In this document: piece by piece, positions 35,473-44,762 of the stretch
How the letters are laid out: every line of letters starts with the position of its first letter
Numbering within the stretch: position 1 is the first letter of the stretch
NCBI GenBank assembly: GCA_040403095.1
Contig: JBBALI010000011.1
Span: 1 to 64,000, forward strand
Source of the DNA: JAQVCM01 sp040403095
GTDB taxonomy: Bacteria; Bacteroidota; Bacteroidia; Flavobacteriales_D; Crocinitomicaceae
Direction: 5' to 3'
DNA: 64,000 bases
The notes under the pieces: generated by a model
The model's database searches: none
What the model saw: only the letters and a program-made list of their open reading frames with translations
Told to the model about the DNA's origin: nothing
Made by a program: the position numbers and the translations under genes

Positions 35473-37791
35473 TTATTTTAATTCAAATCTTGAATTTAAC
35501 TGGTTAATTTTCAACTCGAAAAACCCCTTTTCTAAAATCCATTCACCTTTATTATCCACAAATTTAAGGTCTTCATTTGAAATAATGAAATCAATTCTCT
35601 TCGTTTCAAATGGTTTTAAATGAACTTTTTGAAATCCTATTAATTTCTTACCAGCTGGCACAACACTCGCAACTAAATCTGATAGATACAATTGAACCAC
35701 TTCTTTGCCCTCCATTGCTGAATTGTTGGTCACTTCAACATTTACCATAATAGAATCTTTTCCAGAATTCATGGTAGATTTACTCAAAGTTAAATTTTGG
35801 TAAGTAAAATCACTGTAGCTCAAACCAAATCCAAAATTCCATTCTGGATCAAAAGCATCAAACTGATTCGTTTTCCCAGATCTGTCTACACTTTTTGGAT
35901 GGTCATAAAATTCAATAATTCCATCGTATTTTGGATAAGTATAAGGCAATTTTCCACTTGGATTAACGCTTCCGAATAAAATATCAACCAAAGCTTTGGC
36001 GCCATAATCTCCTGGTAAATAGGTTTGAACAATCGCTGAAGCTTCATCCACAATTCCATGAATGATTCTAGGTCGTGCTTCTATCAGAACCAGAATGACA
36101 GGTTTTTTGGTTTCATATGCCAATTTAGCCAATTCCATTTGTGCAGGAAGTAAATTCAAAGAGCGAATGTCTCCAGGTTTTTCAGTAGATGGAAGTTCAC
36201 CCAAGCACAAAACGATGACATCACTTTGCGCAGCTTTTGATTTAAAATCTTCGGTATTTATCAATTCTGAAGCTTCCCAACCTTCTTTCAAAAACAAAGA
36301 TGCTCCTTGCGAAAAAAGCGTATTTTCTTTCCCAACTTTAGATTCCACCGCTTGAAGAACTGTTTGACAGTTTTTAGTGTTATAGCTGCTGTCAACTCCT
36401 TGCCATGTGTGTGTCCAAGCGCCATTTAAGTATGTCAAATTGTTAGCTGTTGGACCTGCAACAAGTACTTTCGTTTTGGTAGAAAGCGGTAATATTTTAT
36501 CTTTATTTTTCAAAAGAGTAATCGATTCTGCTGCGCTTTGATAAGCTAAATCTTTTGAATCAATTGATGCAAATTGATTGTACTCTTTATTTTGACTGAA
36601 ATTCTTTTCAAACAATCCAACAGCAATTTTTACCCTTAAAATTCTTCTAACGGCATCGTCTAATCTCGCTTGTGAAATCTTTCCTTCTTTCACAGATTTC
36701 ACCATCAAATCGCAATACGTTTTATATTGAGGATTGTAAGGCACCATGCTCATGTCAACTCCTGCGTTGAAAGCTTGAACCACCGCGTCTTGTAAATCTG
36801 AAGCAACACCATGAACGGTTTGTAGCATGATAAAATCTTCCCAATCAGAGACTGTGAATCCTTTGAAACCCCAACGGTCTTTCAAAACTTCTGTCAAAAG
36901 ATGGTAATTGGCATGACCTGGAATTCCGTTCACATCGCCACTATTGATCATCAATGTCATTGCCCCAGCATCAATTCCAGCTTTGAAAGGCGGTAAAAAT
37001 AATTCCTCCATTTGTTTAGTTGGAATCAAGGCTGGCGTTCTGTCGCGTCCAGAAGTTGGCATGCTGTAACCTACAAAATGTTTCAAGCAAGCAGCGCCAT
37101 GAAATGCATCTATTTTGTTTTCACCTTGGTAACCAAGAATGATGTTTTTGCCGAATTGTGAAACCAAATATGGATCTTCTCCCAAAGTTTCAAAAAATCT
37201 AGACCACAAAGGCTGACGCGCCAAATCCAAAACAGGAGAGAAATTCCAATGAATGCCACAAGCCCGCATTTCATAAGCAGTAACTTTTCCAAAATCCTTG
37301 GCTAATGCTGGATTCCAAGTTGCAGCTAATGCTATTTCCTGAGGAAATAAAGTCCCTCCAACGGTATAATTCATTCCGTGAATTGCATCAATTCCATACA
37401 ATATGGGAACGTTTGTTTTTTTAGTTAAAAAAGAAAGATTTACTTTTTCCAAGGTTTGTTTCCATTCAGCCAATGTCAAAGTGTGCGAACTGACATTGAG
37501 AACCGAACCAATCTTATAATTGACAATGGCTTCATTCAATTTGACAGGATCAACTGCTAGTGGTTCTATTGTTTTTCCCGTCGGATCAGTTTTCAAAATC
37601 GCGTCTAAAGTGATTTGGCATGTTTGGCCAACTTTTTCTTCTAAAGACATTTTTTCCATCAGCGAACTGATTTTTTGCTCAACCGCAGGGTCTAATTTTT
37701 GATTGAAATTTTGAGCCAAAGATGGAAATACATTTATGCAAAAAGCAAGTCCAACAAATTGTCCAACAAATAAATAGAGATTTTTTTTCAT
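35473..37791 (-). CDS. GH3 beta-glucosidase
   Basis: A 772-residue periplasmic enzyme that removes glucose from the non-reducing ends of beta-gluco-oligosaccharides. A signal peptide (1-26, ending in SLAQ) leads to the GH3 N-terminal barrel, with the nucleophile Asp316 in FTVSDWEDF and the KH motif in LKHFVGYS. The C-terminal alpha/beta sandwich (about 410-640) and the fibronectin III-like domain (about 680-770) complete the BglX-type layout. It lacks a T9SS domain, so its product should be released in the periplasm for the symporter. The operator at 37827-37847 is 36 nt upstream. Confidence 0.93.
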   Translation of the reverse strand: MKKNLYLFVGQFVGLAFCINVFPSLAQNFNQKLDPAVEQKISSLMEKMSLEEKVGQTCQITLDAILKTDPTGKTIEPLAVDPVKLNEAIVNYKIGSVLNVSSHTLTLAEWKQTLEKVNLSFLTKKTNVPILYGIDAIHGMNYTVGGTLFPQEIALAATWNPALAKDFGKVTAYEMRACGIHWNFSPVLDLARQPLWSRFFETLGEDPYLVSQFGKNIILGYQGENKIDAFHGAACLKHFVGYSMPTSGRDRTPALIPTKQMEELFLPPFKAGIDAGAMTLMINSGDVNGIPGHANYHLLTEVLKDRWGFKGFTVSDWEDFIMLQTVHGVASDLQDAVVQAFNAGVDMSMVPYNPQYKTYCDLMVKSVKEGKISQARLDDAVRRILRVKIAVGLFEKNFSQNKEYNQFASIDSKDLAYQSAAESITLLKNKDKILPLSTKTKVLVAGPTANNLTYLNGAWTHTWQGVDSSYNTKNCQTVLQAVESKVGKENTLFSQGASLFLKEGWEASELINTEDFKSKAAQSDVIVLCLGELPSTEKPGDIRSLNLLPAQMELAKLAYETKKPVILVLIEARPRIIHGIVDEASAIVQTYLPGDYGAKALVDILFGSVNPSGKLPYTYPKYDGIIEFYDHPKSVDRSGKTNQFDAFDPEWNFGFGLSYSDFTYQNLTLSKSTMNSGKDSIMVNVEVTNNSAMEGKEVVQLYLSDLVASVVPAGKKLIGFQKVHLKPFETKRIDFIISNEDLKFVDNKGEWILEKGFFELKINQLNSRFELK

Positions 37792-37826
37792 AGCAAATCT
37801 ACTTTAATTATCTGGAAAGGTAGTAA

Positions 37827-37847
37827 ATATTGTTGTTTGTACAATAA
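37827..37847. promoter_or_regulatory. Predicted Nudix-HTH regulator operator, site C
   Basis: ATATTGT-N7-ACAATAA with spacer tgtttgt, six of seven arm positions matching as an inverted repeat. It is upstream of the GH3-regulator operon, consistent with autoregulation. Confidence 0.6.
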
Positions 37848-37859
37848 CTAATTTCAAAA

Positions 37860-38630
37860 TTAGTTTAAACTGATTTTTCTGATTAAAATCAAAGCTATCA
37901 AAAAAACGTTGTATGCAATAAAAAATGGAACAATAAAATTTGCCAATGACAAACTTAACATCACAGCAATGATTAACAATTGAAACCCCAGTCCATACAA
38001 AGAAAGACAAGACATAAACCAACTTGGAAAATTGGTGCTTTTGAAAGCCGTTGTATCCAACTTCTGAATGATTTTATCAAAAAGTCCATACAATAGAATG
38101 TAGCAAGTAAACAATATATTGACCAATTTTTGACTTTCCCCCGGAAGTGCTTCGGGTCTTTTATTTTCAAAAATCTTGCTTGTTGTATCTCCGCCCAAAG
38201 ATTGATTTCTAAGAATCACGTAATAGAAATTATACAATGTTCCTTGCAACTGTACGCTGAAAAATGCCAATGCCACGAGCCACCAACTGCAGTTTGAAAT
38301 CCAGCCAATCGCTGAAAAAATCAATGCGTTCAAAATAATGTCAAAAACGCTATCTAAGTATCTCCCTGAATAGGATGGTGTTTTTTTAACTCTTGCTAAT
38401 TCTCCGTCAATGGCATCAATGATTGACTTTAAAATCAAAAAGATGGCAGCTAATTTGAAATGATTGGTCAAAATAAAATATACCGCTATCAAGCCACAAA
38501 TTCCAAAAACAAGTGTGATGTGAATGGGAGTTACTTGGGTGTTTTTAAGCGCAAGTGCCGCTTTTTTTGCGATGGGTCTTCCGTAATCAGATAAATCTAG
38601 AAATTGGTCACTTTTAGAAAGCTTGGACAT
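37860..38630 (-). CDS. CDP-alcohol phosphatidyltransferase family protein
   Basis: A 256-residue integral membrane enzyme that joins a CDP-linked lipid or polyol to an alcohol. The family signature is complete: Asp72-x2-Asp75-Gly76-x2-Ala79-Arg80-x8-Gly89-x3-Asp93-x3-Asp97. About six hydrophobic helices follow. The substrate cannot be read from the motif; candidates are phosphatidylserine, phosphatidylglycerol phosphate or inositol-type synthases. It is transcribed in the same direction as the GH3 gene, but 68 nt with an operator separate them, so it is probably not part of the glucan regulon. Confidence 0.85.
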   Translation of the reverse strand: MSKLSKSDQFLDLSDYGRPIAKKAALALKNTQVTPIHITLVFGICGLIAVYFILTNHFKLAAIFLILKSIIDAIDGELARVKKTPSYSGRYLDSVFDIILNALIFSAIGWISNCSWWLVALAFFSVQLQGTLYNFYYVILRNQSLGGDTTSKIFENKRPEALPGESQKLVNILFTCYILLYGLFDKIIQKLDTTAFKSTNFPSWFMSCLSLYGLGFQLLIIAVMLSLSLANFIVPFFIAYNVFLIALILIRKISLN

Positions 38631-38908
38631 TGAAAAATTCTAACATCGTGTTGACAATATAGTCTGTGCAAATGTAATGTTTTTTAAAGAATGAATCGCA
38701 CCCTTTTTAAACCTTAATGCGGTATTATTTCTAAAACTCTATATATTTTAATGGTCACTTTTTTGGGTCTATTTATTTCCAAATCAATTGTATCCAAATA
38801 TGAAGCGAAATCTAAAACATCATGTAAACACGTTATAATTTACATTTCTTTAAATGGTAATTTTATTGTTGAGAATTTTTGCCGTTTGCGAATCGAAAGT
38901 ATTTTTTA

Positions 38909-41900
38909 TCAATTAACGATAAATAATTGATTTCCCAAACTGTTGTTACCTCTGCTAATCTGGAAAATATAGCTTCCTTTTTGAAGTTGTAAATCATCAA
39001 AATGAAGTAGCGTTGTTCCCTGATTTAATGCATGTGCAACTTCGTAAACTACTTTTCCGGATAAATCAAGAACAGCACAATTGATTGTTTCTTGTTCTGT
39101 GTTGGATATTTCAACATTGAAGGACCCTGTTGTAGGATTGGGATAAAGAACATAATTGTTTTCAATCGAGTTACACGATACACTAATAGGCCCAAACTTA
39201 CTTTCATCACCATTGAAATCAATTTGACGTAGTTGATAATAACTTGTACCTGAAAATGGGTTTGTATCTGATTGAGAATACTCTATGAGATGGTTTGAAT
39301 TTCCTGCAGCACTTTTTTCAGCGACTTCCTGCCAATTGATTAGATCTCGGCTTTTTTCAATAATGAATTTTGCTGAATTTTGTTCAGAAGCAGTTGCCCA
39401 ACGAAGCATTATAGAAGTTTGTTCACAATTTGCTTCAAACTTAATCAGTTCTATTGGAAGAGCATTATTATTTCCTGAACCAATGTTAAACCAGCTAAAT
39501 CCTAACATGTTGGCAGCGCCAATAGTAAAGTCAGAATTTGTACCAACGGGCGTTGAATGGTTCCCATCCCCAGCCACATTATCATTCCAAGCAGAATGAT
39601 TGGAAGATTTGATTATTCTAAGAGTACTTAAATTTGATACTGCAGATAAATTCAGTCCGCGCAATATTATTGAATAGGTAGTTGTATTTAAATTTCCACC
39701 TGTCGGAGTAATTGACCAATACCCCTCATTTTCGTAATTAGTAATCCAACTTCCATTTATTGTTGTAGGTAAACCTAAATATCCAATTGGACAAACACCA
39801 GGAATGTATTCAGCAATAATCGTTCCTCCAACCGAGGGGTTTGCAGTGAAATTAATTTGAGCATAGCGATTATTTGTAGCATTTCCAACAGGGAAAATTC
39901 CAGAAGCTGTTGTTTCATTTGCTATCGCGCTGTAATATCTATTCAAAGGACCAACGATGGTTCCTGACGTCCAATTTACGCTTCCAACTGATGAGGTTGA
40001 TGTTCCTATCGTCAATAAATTTGAACTAGATGTAATGATATTACCTCGTGTCATTGTCAAAGTACCAGCTACAACAGTCGGTTGCAGAAGAGTAATGGAA
40101 TTAGAAGATTTGTTGCTTGTTAGATTATTGAAAACAGAAAGGTTACTCCCACCAATTTCTTGATTAACAGATCCATTGAAAATAACAGTTCCTGTTCCAG
40201 AATTAAAAGTCCCATTATTAACCCAATTACCACTGATATTTATTGTTCCTGTAGTAGATGACAAGGAAGCACCATTTTCAATCGTCAAATTATTGACATT
40301 TACAGCATTTGCCAAAATAGTAGGTTGATTCGTTATACAAGCGCTAACGGCAGGAATGATAACATTCGAAGTAATGGCAGGCAAAGCAGATACAGCGATG
40401 TAATTTGTGCCATTGAATTGATTCCAATTGGCAACTGATGTCCAATCAGAAGAAGTATTTCCTCTCCAAATAATATTACCTGAAACGGGTGTAGAGGTCA
40501 ATGTTAAATTGGAAACTGAAATGACATGAATGGGAGAATTTCCAACACATGAACCATTTGTAACCAAAGCTCGGTAATACATTGTTGAAAATACATTTCC
40601 AATGGTTGCACCTGTCAGCGTACCATTTGTTTGACCGTTAATGTTTGCAAATGTAATGTTATCGTTAGAAGATTGCCATTGAAATGAGCTTCCAGCGCTT
40701 GTTGCCACAATGTTTGAAGGAGTAGTACCTGCACAAATACTTTGATTGGAAGAAATTGTTGAGGCACCAGTAATTGTAGCAGTAACTGCCAAGCGATTTG
40801 CTGAAATACACCCTGTCGCGGTGTTTTTTACTGTTATATAATAAGTTGTATTAGCAGAAATACTTGGAGTGGTGTAACTTGTCGTTCCTGATGAAAGTAA
40901 AGTTCCGCCACTTGCTGCATCATACCAATCAAGTGTTAATCCAGTTGTAATTGTGCCACTAAAAGTCACCGTTCCTTGTCCACATCTGTTTTGATTTGGC
41001 ACAATTGCACTTGCTGTGCTTGTGTTTGCAGTAAAAGTTCCAGAAGTTGTAAATGTATGAATTGTATAACCGCCAACTTGTGTGATTGTTCCACCAGTTG
41101 CTTGGGGAGTTCCTAAATAGCGAACAATGACCACTCCAGATCCTCCACTTCCAGCGTCAGGATTTTGACTAGGATTAAATCCACTTCCACCGCCGCCGCC
41201 GCCTCGATTTGCTGCCGCATTTGAACCAACAGCATTGCCTCTTCCACCATTTCCACCGCCATCAGTTCCGCTACCAGCAGCCGTTGCATTATTTGCGCAA
41301 CCGCCTCCACCGCCTCCACCATAAGTGATTGCAGATCCAGATATATTTGAGCTAATTCCTGCACCTCCTGAACCGGCTGTTGCACTAGACGTGGTTGCTC
41401 CTGTTGGTGATGAATTTCCTCCATTACCACCGCTACCTGCTCCACCTCCACCAGAAAATCCATTGGTAGAGCCGTTTGAATTCCATGATGGAGAACCACC
41501 TTGTTGAACCACATTTGTTGGATTGTATGAGTTTCCTCCTGCTCGACTTGAAACGGCAACTGGTCCTCCCGCACCGCCAAGAGCGTTGATTGAACCAAAA
41601 CTTGATATGCCACCATGACTCCCAGAATTTACACCATACGCAGCAGTGTTTGGCGCAGCAATTGCGGTAGAAGGTGTAACTGTATTTTGTCCCCCTGCAC
41701 CGCCAGAACCGACTGTAATAGTTACTGAAGTGCCCTCTGATATTGAGGATGTAGTTGTGATCACCTGACCGCCACCGCCGCCGCCGCCAGCACGAGCAGA
41801 TCCTCCGCCACCGCCGCCTACAACTAACACTTCTGCATCAATTGTAGATACAGCCAAAGCAGCGTTCACAGGAATTGTATTGAAAGTTATGATAACATCA

Positions 41901-43249
41901 TCTGTGGCAACACAAACGCCATTGGTAACCGTCCAACGCAGGTTATATGAATTTCCAGCAACGCCAGAAAAATTAGAAGTTGGACTAGAAGGAGTTGTAA
42001 TTGTGCCCCCCGTTCCACTAATTATAGACCATGCTCCAGTTCCAGATGATGGTGTATTTCCAGCAAGAGAAACGATTGTTAATCCACAAGTTGAAGTTCC
42101 AATTTGATCTGGACCAGCATTTGAGACTGATGCGGTTGCATTGACTCTAAAAACCGAACTTCTTACAACAGGACTGCAAGTTCCAGAAACAATACAATAG
42201 TAGTAGAATGTACCAACAACAGAAGACGGCGGAGTATAAGAAGCCAAATTTGCACCATCGACTAAAGTCCCTGATGTATTGTTATTTACAGAGTTCACAT
42301 ACCATTGGTATGTCAAGCCTGCCCCGGTTGCAGTTACTGATCGCGCTGCGGTTGCACCGTTTTGACAAACATTTTGTACAATTGCAGATGGCTGCGTTGT
42401 GATCGAGGGTGAGGATAATACCGTATAAGCTTGAGAGTAAATGTTATTGGGAACATTTGATGCACAACTAAATGTAACATCATTCAAAGCAAAATAGTCT
42501 CCGATTGTTGAGCCAGTAGTTCTAACCCAACGCAATCGATGTGTTCCGGCAGGAACAGAAGTATTATTTAAATTAATAGATGTTGCTGCTCCTGAATTTG
42601 CGGCTGTACAAGTAAATGTCGTTCCGATATCAGCCCAAGTGCCTCCAGAGATTGATAGCTGCAATTTAACAACATAAGAGGGACCAGCTTCTCCAGGATT
42701 ATGTTCGTGGAATGAGTTAAAACTTACATTGGATAAAGCGGTGGCAAAAAAAGTGTTAAATTCTATGTATGGTCCATTGGTTGGAGTCAGATTCTCCTGC
42801 ATCAAAACCCATCTTGGACTAGGATTACCAAGAAATTGATACGTTCCATTGTTTGATTGAGTAATGAATCCAGAAAGTACGCTTGAATTTGAACTAGTAG
42901 TCGGTGCGTACTTCCATACACCACCATCCAAATCTGTGGCACCTGTTTCAAAATTCCAAAACAAACTGTTAGTAGTAGGTGAAACAGTTTGATAGCTTAT
43001 TGATGATGCTCCACTCGCTACCCCTGTTACCAAACCTGAAGTATTTACTGTTGCAGCAGCTGTATTACTTGACACCCAGCTACCGCCAGTTCCAACATAC
43101 GACTCCTGATTGGTAGATCCTGGACACAGATTGATTTGACTGTTGCTTTCAAACGCAATTGTCAAAAGCAAAAGAAGCTGAAAAAAATTACAGTGAAAAG
43201 ATTTAAGAGAAAACTCAAATTGAAAAATTTTTGTAAACACGAATAACAT
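38909..43249 (-). CDS. Giant glycine-rich T9SS-secreted surface protein
   Basis: A 1446-residue secreted protein. A long N-terminal region with a hydrophobic stretch (about 22-36, LLLLLTIAFESNSQ) acts as the signal. The body contains Ig-like bacterial surface domains (Big2-like, around 45-80), tandem Ig-type modules around 280-370 and 745-920, and a glycine-rich region at about 470-715 with runs such as VVGGGGGGSARAGGG. A T9SS type A sorting domain ends it (YVLYPNPTTGSFNV to LFIVN). Likely role: adhesion or extracellular matrix. Its start is 2 nt after the stop of a 57-codon frame. A weak operator-like palindrome lies 254 nt upstream (43503-43523). Confidence 0.82.
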   Translation of the reverse strand: MLFVFTKIFQFEFSLKSFHCNFFQLLLLLTIAFESNSQINLCPGSTNQESYVGTGGSWVSSNTAAATVNTSGLVTGVASGASSISYQTVSPTTNSLFWNFETGATDLDGGVWKYAPTTSSNSSVLSGFITQSNNGTYQFLGNPSPRWVLMQENLTPTNGPYIEFNTFFATALSNVSFNSFHEHNPGEAGPSYVVKLQLSISGGTWADIGTTFTCTAANSGAATSINLNNTSVPAGTHRLRWVRTTGSTIGDYFALNDVTFSCASNVPNNIYSQAYTVLSSPSITTQPSAIVQNVCQNGATAARSVTATGAGLTYQWYVNSVNNNTSGTLVDGANLASYTPPSSVVGTFYYYCIVSGTCSPVVRSSVFRVNATASVSNAGPDQIGTSTCGLTIVSLAGNTPSSGTGAWSIISGTGGTITTPSSPTSNFSGVAGNSYNLRWTVTNGVCVATDDVIITFNTIPVNAALAVSTIDAEVLVVGGGGGGSARAGGGGGGGQVITTTSSISEGTSVTITVGSGGAGGQNTVTPSTAIAAPNTAAYGVNSGSHGGISSFGSINALGGAGGPVAVSSRAGGNSYNPTNVVQQGGSPSWNSNGSTNGFSGGGGAGSGGNGGNSSPTGATTSSATAGSGGAGISSNISGSAITYGGGGGGGCANNATAAGSGTDGGGNGGRGNAVGSNAAANRGGGGGGSGFNPSQNPDAGSGGSGVVIVRYLGTPQATGGTITQVGGYTIHTFTTSGTFTANTSTASAIVPNQNRCGQGTVTFSGTITTGLTLDWYDAASGGTLLSSGTTSYTTPSISANTTYYITVKNTATGCISANRLAVTATITGASTISSNQSICAGTTPSNIVATSAGSSFQWQSSNDNITFANINGQTNGTLTGATIGNVFSTMYYRALVTNGSCVGNSPIHVISVSNLTLTSTPVSGNIIWRGNTSSDWTSVANWNQFNGTNYIAVSALPAITSNVIIPAVSACITNQPTILANAVNVNNLTIENGASLSSTTGTINISGNWVNNGTFNSGTGTVIFNGSVNQEIGGSNLSVFNNLTSNKSSNSITLLQPTVVAGTLTMTRGNIITSSSNLLTIGTSTSSVGSVNWTSGTIVGPLNRYYSAIANETTASGIFPVGNATNNRYAQINFTANPSVGGTIIAEYIPGVCPIGYLGLPTTINGSWITNYENEGYWSITPTGGNLNTTTYSIILRGLNLSAVSNLSTLRIIKSSNHSAWNDNVAGDGNHSTPVGTNSDFTIGAANMLGFSWFNIGSGNNNALPIELIKFEANCEQTSIMLRWATASEQNSAKFIIEKSRDLINWQEVAEKSAAGNSNHLIEYSQSDTNPFSGTSYYQLRQIDFNGDESKFGPISVSCNSIENNYVLYPNPTTGSFNVEISNTEQETINCAVLDLSGKVVYEVAHALNQGTTLLHFDDLQLQKGSYIFQISRGNNSLGNQLFIVN

Positions 43250-43251
43250 AT

Positions 43252-43425
43252 TTAAATAGCTTTAGATAAAGTGTTAATTGAGCAGATTAATGCGGTTTGC
43301 AGTTTCAATTGATAATTTCCATCAACATTGCAAACGTTTAAGAGCTGACTTGATTCAACACAATTAAAGCTTGCAATTGAAATTAGTGTCGGCTTTCCTA
43401 ACATATATTTTAATCTTTTGTTCAT
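43252..43425 (-). CDS. Possible small leader protein before the giant surface protein
   Basis: An ATG-started frame of 57 codons (start at 43425; in-frame codons extend to 43464) that stops 2 nt before the start of the 1446-residue gene. The peptide is basic at the start (MNKRLKYMLGK) with a mixed middle containing three cysteines. The tight spacing would suit translational coupling, but I recognise no family and coding character is uncertain. Confidence 0.25.
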   Translation of the reverse strand: MNKRLKYMLGKPTLISIASFNCVESSQLLNVCNVDGNYQLKLQTALICSINTLSKAI

Positions 43426-43464
43426 TTTAGTACTTTTTTTGGTTCCTAATCTGGTTGACAACAT

Positions 43465-44129
43465 ACGCGTTGTTTTATCTTATGGTTTCACTATAATTAG
43501 ATTTATTGTAAAAATTACCAAAAGTGATTTTTAAGCGACAAAATCCATATATTTTGTGAAATATTTCCATTACTAATAACAACTTATTGATTGTAAACTA
43601 TTGATTTTAAAGAGCCAATTAATTAAATTAATAGTTTAGTTCTAGGTTTTTTTGAGGGCGCAAAAATACGAACGTATTGATTAATAAAAAAATTAATGAA
43701 CACAAAAAGAAAATTGTCCGGCGTTTGTCTGGTTTTTAGGTATGGATTCAACCAAAAATAATCAGAGTTATCCTTTAAAACGTGAACTTCTTTATGGTGA
43801 TAAAACCTCAAAAACCACTTTTACCAAATAAAACATCCCAAGAAAATGTGTTAAAAACCGCAAACTTTCCCAAATACTACACGTTATTGGCGAAACTATT
43901 TCTTGACTTCAAATAAACACTTGTCGCTACCCGTTTTTAATTCAATCCACTGTTAGGAAAAGCTTCCAAATCAATCAAGTAAAATGTATTCAGTGTATCA
44001 ATATAAAAGCATTAAGAGTATTTAAATCAAATTCTGCAAAAATTAACATTCATTTCGATACATTTGCAAAATATTTGAATACCAAAAATTTGGTTATTTA
44101 AGGAGTTTTTAATTTTTGATTTACAAAAC
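43465..44129. other. Intergenic region without clear genes
   Basis: A 665-nt AT-rich gap between the giant surface protein and the uridine kinase gene. Both flanking genes are transcribed away from it. It holds a weak palindrome resembling the glucan operators (43503-43523, TTATTGT-N7-ACCAAAA) and several A/T-rich tracts. A 62-codon minus-strand frame (43623-43811) looks non-coding. No RNA gene was recognised. Confidence 0.6.
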
Positions 44130-44762
44130 ATGATTATTGGTATTTGTGGTGGGAGCGGTTCAGGAAAAACAACGTTACTCAAACGTTTGTCTATGCATTT
44201 TCAAGAATTGAATCCTTCGGTTTTTTCGATGGATAACTATTACAAACCAATCCATTTTCAGCACATTGATGAAAATGGTGAAGTAAATTTTGACCTTCCT
44301 ACTGCTTTGAATGAGGAACATTTAGTAGAAGATTTACACCAACTTTCCATCAATGAGCCTATTGAAGTTATTGAATATCATTTTAACTCACCACCAGATA
44401 AAAACATCCTGATTACCATTCATCCTTCTGATTTAGTCATCGTTGAGGGTTTATTCTTATTCCACTATCCCGGAGTGAGAAATTCTTTGGATTTTTCCAT
44501 ATTTATTGATGTGGATTTAGATGTGCAATTGGATAGAAGACTTTACCGCGACCAAGAAACAAGAGGTTACACACGTGAATCTATTTTGTATCAATGGAAA
44601 AACCACGTAACGCCTTGCTACAATAACTATCTATTGCCGTATAAAAACGATGCAAATTTCATTTTTAGAAACGATGTACACGCGGACGAAGATTTCGCTA
44701 AACTGGTAGAAATTTTAGAATTTAAATTACGCAATCAAACAAAAACCCAACAAGTGTCTTGA
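44130..44762 (+). CDS. udk: Uridine kinase-like P-loop kinase
   Basis: A 210-residue kinase of the uridine kinase / phosphoribulokinase family. Walker A is GGSGSGKTT (7-15), followed by SMDNYYKP, the acceptor-site pattern seen in uridine kinases, and VIVEGLFLF (about 108-116), the Walker B-like strand. The lid region contains RRLYRDQETRG. It would phosphorylate uridine or cytidine for pyrimidine salvage. The gene overlaps the histidine kinase downstream by 4 nt (TTGA), so the two are coupled; a metabolic link between them is not obvious. Confidence 0.82.
   Translation: MIIGICGGSGSGKTTLLKRLSMHFQELNPSVFSMDNYYKPIHFQHIDENGEVNFDLPTALNEEHLVEDLHQLSINEPIEVIEYHFNSPPDKNILITIHPSDLVIVEGLFLFHYPGVRNSLDFSIFIDVDLDVQLDRRLYRDQETRGYTRESILYQWKNHVTPCYNNYLLPYKNDANFIFRNDVHADEDFAKLVEILEFKLRNQTKTQQVS

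Noticed and set aside
41113..41616. 167-codon minus-strand frame in the glycine-rich region
   Set aside because: It is a frame-shifted shadow of the poly-glycine segment, giving a Val/Gln/Glu-rich peptide typical of out-of-frame GGN repeats.
43503..43523. Fourth operator of the glucan regulator
   Set aside because: Only five of seven arm positions pair and it lies 254 nt from the nearest gene start; kept only as a weak note.
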